From: Telopea speciosissima
Taxonomy: Eukaryota; Streptophyta; Magnoliopsida; Proteales; Proteaceae
Reading direction: 5' to 3'
Length of the DNA: 64,000 nucleotides
Assembly: GCF_018873765.1 (NCBI RefSeq)
Contig: NC_057926.1
Span: forward strand, 56,371,378-56,435,377
The notes beneath the pieces are model-generated. The model had not been told where the DNA came from and did not search any database. It saw nothing but the letters and a program-made list of their open reading frames with translations. Position 1 is the first letter of the stretch, and each line of letters opens with the position of its first letter. Position numbers and translations under genes: made by a program. Positions 56,769-64,000 of this stretch are shown here, piece by piece.

Positions 56769-57512
56769 CCCATAAAATTGGTTCACTTAGAAACTGAGTT
56801 GAGTAAAATCGTAAACAATAAGAAAACACTCAACTCCTTGACTCCCTTCTCTTGTTTAATGGTATAGACTCAAAATACATTAATATGTGATTTCTTGATT
56901 TTTTTTTTCTTTAATTTTTCCCATAGTTTTCTGTATTTTACAAATTTATTACATTAACAAAAAAGAAGAAACATGACTCACCTTCACTGGGTTTAACAAG
57001 ACCGAGTCACAAAGTTTTTCTAGACGACGAGTCGAGTTAGAAAACCAGATTTTCCAACTATGGAACATTGCAAGTAGGGCCAACCCCACGCGTCAACTAG
57101 CCAGCGTACAAGGATGGCTATTGCAGTCCTTGTACAAGGACCTGATCCGGCCTCGAATATCCTAGGGTATATGGGGAGGTTAAAGTGTTCAACACTAAAA
57201 TAATATTTCTTAGGAAGACAAAAAAATAAGAAATCAATTAATTATTCCTTCTCATTTGAAATGGATCCTTTTATAAATTCTGTTAATGGAGAAGCATTGA
57301 TCCATTTTACATATAACAAATACCGCTCATCATTTATCGACCACACATTGCACTCTCAACATATTTCAAACCAATTTACAAAAGAAGGAGAAGACACTCC
57401 TTTATTTTGATTAATCCACATACAAGATCTTATTCGTCTAATCTCTTTTAGGGCTCAACAATATTAGACCAATATATCAATTGCAGTTCAGGGGAAGAGC
57501 ATCTGGGAAATC
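56769..57512. other. 3' flank of HAK transporter 2
   Basis: Repeat-like AT-rich DNA and the likely 3' UTR of the minus-strand gene. At 57300-57440 it resembles, in inverted orientation, the 3' flank of gene 1 (ACATATTTCAAA and GAATAAGATC words), so the duplication extends past the stop codons. Confidence 0.5.
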
Positions 57513-60500
57513 TCAAATCTCATATATCATTCCGACCTTGAGAACCCTTGTCCGTGGAATGGACATCATGTCCTGTCCTTGCCTAAAGTTTTTCTTCAAG
57601 AAGCTATAGATGTAATTGACAATGATCTTTTTGAAGAAAGAGGAATTCGGCTTTGCCCTCACTTCTGGTTCGCCCAAGAGATACACAACCCCATTCTTCA
57701 TTGCTTCATCAATGAATTGTGTCTCACCTTCTTCGGCTTCAACGATTTGTCCGCTGACCAATCGGGTACTGACAATTCGGCCAGAAGAGTTGGTTGATTG
57801 AGTATGATGATGTTTGAATGGTAGGATGTTCTGTTCTATTAATTCCTCATTGTGCATGTAGTTTTCATGACGAACGAATTCTTTCAAGCGTTGGACAAGC
57901 TGTTGTTCAAACTCCTCTGGTTGATTGAAGGCATCTTTATAGCCATACCGAACAACACAACGGAACATCCGGGACTCTCGTGGTTCAACCTGACGGAATA
58001 GAAAACGCTCCTCCATATCCACTGTAGGGATTGGGATTTGCTTTATAGAGACAAACACTAGAACTGAATGGATGGATGGTATGTTTGAAATGAAGTGAGG
58101 AAATATGGGTGGGATGCCTTGAACAAGCTCAGAATATAGAAGTCCGATTCCGGGCACCCTGTTTATATTTGGGTTCATCACTACTTCTCTTATAAAATCA
58201 TTGGAGACCTTGTTTTCGAGCTCGAACATGTATTTCTCTTTGTAAACATAATGCCATACCCACATAATGGAAACAAGAACTGCAGCAAACGCGAGTGGAA
58301 GCCATCCGCCTTGTACAAACTTAGTTATTGTTGCGGATAGATATATTAACTCTATTGAAGCGAAAATCACGAAGAAGAGGCTGATCCACAGAATGGATAT
58401 CTTCCAAATGACAAGCATTATGAGGCTAACCAAAGTAGTAGTGATTACCATGACAGTAACCACACAAATACCTGCATGCATGGAATGCATCAAAATTAGA
58501 GACCAATACAATTAATTACCATGTTTGTTATACATAATTGTAATTAATTAAGGAGCATTAATTACCATATGCAAAACTGATGGCTATTGTATTCTGGAAG
58601 ACAGCTGTGATAATGACAGTGCCGAGCATGAGTGCATAGTTAACTTCAGGGATGTAAACCTGGCCTTCATACTTCTTTGAAGTGTGAATGATCTTAACCT
58701 TTGGGAAGCATCCAAGAGCTTGGGATTGAGCTACGATTGAGAATGATCCAGATATCATAGCTTGGCTTGCAATAGCAGCCGCGATAATAGCTATAACAAA
58801 TTGTGGCCAGTATAATGGACCTGTATGTGTCGTCGTCGATCATTTGAAGGAAAAACAGAAAAACATCCTTAATTAATTAAGAAGTTATTAAAAACATGAA
58901 AGACAAGTAATAATGTATGTAGCTAGGCATTGCATTGGGCCATCAATTCCATATATGCATCATTTTATTGCATGACTACTACTAATGCAGAACAAAGATC
59001 GATACACTTACCAGGGATACTGGAATAGAAACTAGTTTGGACTGTGTTTGGGTATTTGGTTAGGTATGCAGCTTGCCCACTGTAAGCCAATATTAATGCA
59101 GGATACACAAATCCGCCGAAACTAATCTGCAAAGAAATTGAATTTTAGCAAGATATTTTGTGATCTGAATTGGGTAGGAGGAGTTTAATTATGATCGAAT
59201 TGTACATACTTGAATGGCTGGAATATTGAAGTGACCCAAGTCAGCAAACATTGCTTCCGTTCCTGTTTCATATCAGCAGATGGAGATGGTAAAGGTTTTA
59301 GTAACATTTAGATTTCATGCGAAATAATGATCAGAGGGAATTAAAAGAGGTTTTAATTAAGTTTTACTCACTACCTGTGATGCACAAAACAACCCCTCCA
59401 AGAGACATATATCCATTGGTGCCATTTCTTTTGAAATAATCAATGATGTACGCTGGATTGAAAGCACGTAAAACAGTAATATCATACTTGATCAAGTTGT
59501 AGAGACCGATGCCAGCAATGAATAGAAACCATAGGCTGATGAGAGGGGCAAATGCGAAACCAACTTTGTCGGTTCCGTATCGTTGAAATACAAAGAGAAG
59601 GATCAAGATCACTATGGAAATTCCAACGATGGCACCTGCAAAATCATCAACAACAATATTGACAGAATTAGTTATGAAGACAATTGACAGTGTCATAATT
59701 ATAAGCAAGATGATCGAGTGAGTACCTGGACTAAGTGTTGGCACTGCTACTGTGATTCCTCCCACTGCAGAAAGCACTGGAGAGAAAAACAAAACAAAAC
59801 AAAACAAAAGTTGTTCAATAGTGGAAGATAGTTCACAAAATTTTGCCAGAGATATAATAGAGAATAATTGATTGGGGGTACCATTTAATTTTGACAAACC
59901 TGAAATTGCTGGAGTGAGAACCCCATCTCCCATCACCATGGAAGTACCAACAATAGCACACATGAAGAGCATGACACGAATTGCTGGACTGTTCTCCATC
60001 GTCTCTTTTACCTTCTGAGCTCTCTTCACATTCGTGGAAGGGACTTCTACGCTGTAGTTGGAGAGCGTTGCATCCTCTTTCTGATAATTTGGAATTAAGC
60101 TCACCTTAACATGACGGCATATCTTAGAATAAATTGCGAACGTTCCCCCTACACGACCCCCATATGAAATTAAATGTTTATTAGTCTGAGATGTTTCTTC
60201 TTCCATCTGATCTTGCTTGACGAATATTGCTCCCATGCATGCATCATGCATGAACAACAAAAGAATGAATGAAATGAAATGAAATGAAATGAAACGAAAT
60301 GAAGCTTACCATCACCATTGTCGTTGGCCCATAAGACAATGAAACAATATTTGATCAAGGTTACAAGTGTGAGGGTGTAGATGATGAGTGACAATACCCC
60401 AATTAAGTCATTTGGGTCACCGATGCCGTTTGCGAACACAGTGGAATATGTATACAGTGGAGAAGTCCCGACGTCTCCATACACAACTCCAATGCATTGG

Positions 60501-60847
60501 AATGCTAAGCTCAATGTCGTTCCCCAACTCCCTTGCTGCTCTCGTCGTCCATCATTTTGCATTAATTATTCAATTCCCATCAATTAATTCAAACATATAT
60601 ATGTTAATTTGTACAATAATATATAAAAGCAGAAACTAACAACAAACAAAGAAATTAAGACTGAAAATTAATGTACGGAATTAATACTAGATTGTGATTG
60701 ATTGATCCATCGATCCATCCAGACCTTTTGGTTGCTTTTGATCGGCTGGCCGGAGACTTTTCCAGCCTCCAAGTGAAGGGAATCTACACGGTTAAACAAT
60801 TTCTGCTGATTCTTCCTTGGTGGACTTCCCTCATTTGATTCTGCCAT
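57513..60847 (-). CDS. HAK/KUP/KT potassium transporter, HAK5-like, gene 2
   Basis: Paralogue of gene 1 on the opposite strand. Nine exons, read from 60847 downward: 60725-60847, 60310-60535, 59900-60148, 59726-59776, 59375-59635, 59210-59262, 59012-59126, 58566-58820 and 57513-58471, giving 763 residues. The seven internal exons (226, 249, 51, 261, 53, 115 and 255 bp) are identical in length to those of gene 1; only exons 1 and 9 are longer. The N-terminus ([15 protein letters not shown], then [14 protein letters not shown]), [39 protein letters not shown] and the C-terminal GMIYEI are intact. It differs at HFNIPAIQ (HFNVRAVQ in gene 1), and its C-terminal domain has an extra [10 protein letters not shown] segment. 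A GAAAT pentamer repeat lies in intron 2. Long frames reading through introns (59364-60260) are not the true product. The function is probably high-affinity K+ uptake, by family similarity. Confidence 0.92.
60267..60300. repeat. GAAAT pentanucleotide microsatellite
   Basis: Six or so GAAAT/GAATG units lie in intron 2 of the minus-strand HAK gene, close to the exon 2 donor. Confidence 0.8.
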
Positions 60848-60930
60848 CGGATGTCCCCCCTTAACAGTACTATTTCTCCTTTTTTTTTTGTACTCTCCTG
60901 ATCTTCTCAGCCTCTCTTCCCTCTCCTCTT

Positions 60931-60936
60931 TTTATA
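60931..60936 (-). promoter_or_regulatory. TATA box of HAK transporter 2
   Basis: The minus strand reads ACTATAAAAAG about 85 bp upstream of the ATG at 60847, followed by a pyrimidine-rich leader (on the gene strand, GAGAGGGAAGAGAGG and TCTCC words). Confidence 0.55.
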
Positions 60937-63500
60937 GTTTGAAGTAAAAAAAAAAGTCCCATTAAAACATGATGAAACATGATATCCCTGCAAGAATAGC
61001 CCTGCACCAGATGGGTGCAATGTAGCTACACCATTAAAATTGAAGGATGCATGACTTGAGCAAGCATTGTGTCCTTTCTCTTTTGTCCTTTCAACCTATG
61101 ACTGAAGATGGTCTTAAAATCAACTGCTATCTAATAATAATCTTCCACCCTAAATGCCCTTTTCGATCATTTTAATGTGAAATTACTTCGGACCCATAGC
61201 AAATTTCATCAATTCCATTAAAAATGAGTTGCTTCAGCTCTTCAATTTTGACTTTGACCTTGTCCTTGACAATAATAGAGTTTCATACAATTAAAAAAAA
61301 TTCTATTATTTCAATAAAAAAAATTTTATTATTAAAAAAAGAGAAAAAGATCTCTACTTGGTGGTGTTTCCTACGCTCTCTTAGATTTTGTTAATGGGTT
61401 CATTATTGAAGGCTTCCATCCAAATGGATGCCTCTTCATCGCCGTGTATCTCTCCTCGAGAAGTGATGCATGGAATCTGCCTATATATTTTTAGTTGACA
61501 ATGTATAGCGTACACACAATAATATTCTGTTAGACTTTCTCTTTCAATCCATAAAACATGATTCAATCAAGATCGGTATCACAATATCTAATTGAACCAG
61601 ATTTGTGAGGAAAGAATATTGCAGTTATTCTATAATAAAAAGGATTGTTTGAGTGGCACCTCTATAGGTGAATTTAGAAATATATAATATTCTTTTGATT
61701 CTTTATTGTCTCATTCTTAAAAGTTTTTTAACTTATGGGTAAAAGATATTGAAAGTGACTTACCATTATTTATTTTCAAGAACTATCATATATTGTCCTG
61801 CGTTTTTCGAATATAAATGTGAACTGATAGATTTTGCCCTTACTAAATTAATCGAAAAGATATTTTAAACTAAGAGAGCATAAATATAATATTAATTATT
61901 TAACACCTATAACTCTGAGGGTGTCAATAAGAAAATCCCATAATGAAATAAGGTAACATATAAAAGGAGAGAAGAAAAAAAAATCTCTTTGAACCAATAG
62001 ATTATTCTACACTGAGAGATGACATTAAGTTTTTTTATTCATTTTTTCTTTTAAAAGAAAAAAAAAATAATTAATGTCTCTAAACGTAGGATACGCTATT
62101 GATTTAGAAAACCCTCGCCCATAAAATAATAATTGATTGTCTAAAAATCAAGGTGCCTAGTAACTGTATGAAATAGATTTGGTCAAAGTCTAATTCAATG
62201 ATATATCATTTTTTTTGATAAAGAAAGTTTTTTTGATATTCCTTTCTCCCATGTATTCTATGCATATATTGGTAGTCCAAGCCATTGTTTTTAAATCTGT
62301 ACTTGGAATCATATCGAGAAGGTTCTTTTTTCGAGTTCAAATCCCCTCCCTTGTGAATGATCACGCATTCCATTTCACACCGTCCATGGGGTGTGGAGAG
62401 TACCGTTGGGGTGTGGATATCATACCCATAGATGGTATGAGATGAGAGGTATGATATGAGATGGGGTGGTTACTCGCAGGGGAGAGGAACCTGATTCTCT
62501 ATTTTTGGCCAAGTTTGACGGAGTAGAACACATTACAACAATTAAAAAAGTAAGATAAACTGAAAAAGAAAGAGAATAAGGGGGGGGAGGGGAATTGGTA
62601 ACATTTCTTGATTTCAAGCTTGGTTGTGGGTTTAAATCATTGTACACAATAACGTTCTCAAAAACTGCTGTGGTTTGATTCCAATTTCAGTGAAAAACAG
62701 TTCTACATCCACACTGAAAAGAAAGCCTGTTCTGATTTAATCAGGTTTGACCGCTTGTGATCAGTTCCACTTTTAAAACTATGGTCCATCCATCGTCTTG
62801 GACGTCTCAGATTTTTACAACATCATATGCATGTAATTTCCCTGTTCTTGATATAAGGACGTTGAGGGCTACCTTTGTGTCCACTAGATATGGCTCCATT
62901 CTACAAGTCTCGCCGCATATTTGGCCTTTGTAGAAAGGAGGGATTTTATTCGCTTAAGTGTGCAATGCGGCAGTTTGGGGTGGAGATGTCCAACGTTCCG
63001 AGTCATTAATTAACTTTCGTTTTATTTTTGTTGAGCTCAGCACCGTTGGATGTTTGACCTGTCAGGTGTCCATATCTCCTTTCTGAAGAGAATTATTTTC
63101 CAGAAAGGAGCTTCTATGTGGGCCATCCAACTGCGATAAAAATCCTCTGCGGTACAAGATTTGGCGGTGTAGCCTCAATAGAGCACCACGTAGCAACTAC
63201 AAATCGTGCAGTTGAGGATTTTTGCACATAGTTTCAAATGTGCAGACCCATTTGACAACTGATTCACATCCTCTATTTCCATTATTTGTACTTCCATCCT
63301 ACTTCCAAGTCCTATGAGAGCGCCACCTGTCTTTATGAGCATCCAATGGTTGACATCGGTCAAATTCAAATATTTTTGAATTTCACCCATGTCATGATTG
63401 AACCACCTTAACCCCTACTCAAATCGGTTAATCCTTACTCAAACCGAACCCAACCCAACTTGTGCTTAAACCAAACTAGGGTTTAAACAATTCAAACAAA
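60937..63500. other. Long AT-rich intergenic region
   Basis: No gene recognised. Small frames (61381-61566, 62215-62445, 62420-62647 and 63175-63390) have no family motif. A poly-G tract lies at 62581-62592. The block near 62880-63200, with hairpin-like AAGGAG/CTCCTT arms, could be a dispersed repeat. Confidence 0.5.
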
Positions 63501-64000
63501 AATCCCCAAATAGATTTGATTGGTTCTTCTCTTCTTCCCAAAAACGCAGAGTAACAAAAGATCCATCCATCGTCTTCTTCCCAAAAAACGGGGAGCAGAG
63601 CAAGCTCGCTTCTTCTTCCATCCATCATTCTTCTCTTCTTCTTCCCAAAAGTGCTATCAAACTAAACCTAAAAACGCAGAGGTTCACGAGCAGAGCAAAG
63701 CCCTAAAACGAATTGCAGAACCGAGACCGTGAGAGGGAAGTGGCCGGCGGAGGGAACTGGACGAGGAAGAGGAGCGGAGCAGAAGAAGGATTTCACTGAG
63801 GTGTTCTTTATCCATCGTCTTCTTCCCAAAAAACCGCAGAGGTTCAGCTTGAGCACTTCTGTAAGTATTTTTTTTTTCTTTAGGAACGTTTCGGCCGAAT
63901 CCCAATGAGGTGTTCTTCATCCATGATGTTTTATTATTTTTATTTGATGCCATGTTTTCGGCCTTGAAATATGAATTTTGCTGCTATTTCATTAGGGTTC
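63501..64000 (+). other. Possible leader of a gene continuing beyond the window
   Basis: CT-rich, leader-like sequence with several imperfect copies of TCCATCGTCTTCTTCCCAAA (near 63565, 63615, 63810 and, less well, 63910) and of AACGCAGAGGTTCA. It could be the 5' UTR and first intron of a plus-strand gene starting to the right. No coding exon can be assigned. Confidence 0.35.

Noticed and set aside
59364-60260. 298-residue continuous frame in HAK gene 2
   Set aside because: It reads through introns 2, 3 and 4 of the transporter. The spliced model matches gene 1 exon by exon, so the read-through is chance.
1-64000. tRNA, rRNA and CRISPR features
   Set aside because: I looked for tRNA B-box words, rRNA-like conserved stretches and regular spacer arrays. 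Only the SINE's tRNA-derived words turned up, and a CRISPR array is not expected in plant nuclear DNA.

Overview
The window is nuclear DNA from a flowering plant. Evidence: genes with GT-AG introns, plant-type proteins (HAK/KUP potassium transporters, RACK1 with telo-box promoter motifs, an F-box protein, an arabinogalactan peptide), an Au-type SINE, and many plant-style transposable elements (Mutator-like, hAT, PIF/Harbinger, solo LTR). The species cannot be fixed from sequence alone; a dicot is likely, and an early-diverging eudicot is only a guess.

Layout. 1-12.9 kb: three minus-strand copies of a small conserved plant protein with a C-terminal membrane segment (2.8, 7.6 and 11.1 kb), a broken F-box gene (5.2-6.2 kb), a copia-like fossil and a decayed LINE. 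12.9-14.7 kb: a Mutator-like element with a 9-bp target duplication that carries an arabinogalactan-peptide gene. 15.8-20.65 kb: LTR-element fossils (a three-unit LTR array, then a 2.76-kb solo LTR with a 5-bp duplication). 21.5-24.7 kb: a hAT-like element holding the last exon of a CIA1/CIAO1-like WD40 gene. 26.05-26.5 kb: a fourth copy of the small-protein family. 27.1-31.0 kb: two more Mutator-like elements, 285 bp apart. 31.9-38.5 kb: a Harbinger-like element, LINE RNase H fragments, nested hAT-like elements (the outer one with a glycine-rich-protein-like fragment) and a retroposon. 38.8-44.4 kb: a complete RACK1 gene with two exons and a 4.5-kb intron. 45.5-50.1 kb: a SINE, three hAT-like elements and a foldback. 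50.7-60.9 kb: two complete nine-exon HAK potassium-transporter genes, convergent (tail to tail), with a fourth Mutator-like element between them. 60.9-64 kb: AT-rich non-coding DNA, ending in what may be the 5' part of a gene beyond the window.

The clearly functional genes are RACK1, the two HAK transporters and probably the four small-protein paralogues. The most unusual theme is repeated host-gene capture by non-autonomous DNA transposons: an arabinogalactan-peptide gene in a MULE, a CIA1 exon in a hAT-like element and a glycine-rich-protein-like piece in another. Element boundaries rest on matching target-site duplications read directly from the sequence. Exon structures of RACK1 and the HAK genes were assembled by eye from splice sites and reading phase; both HAK genes give identical internal exon lengths, which supports the models.
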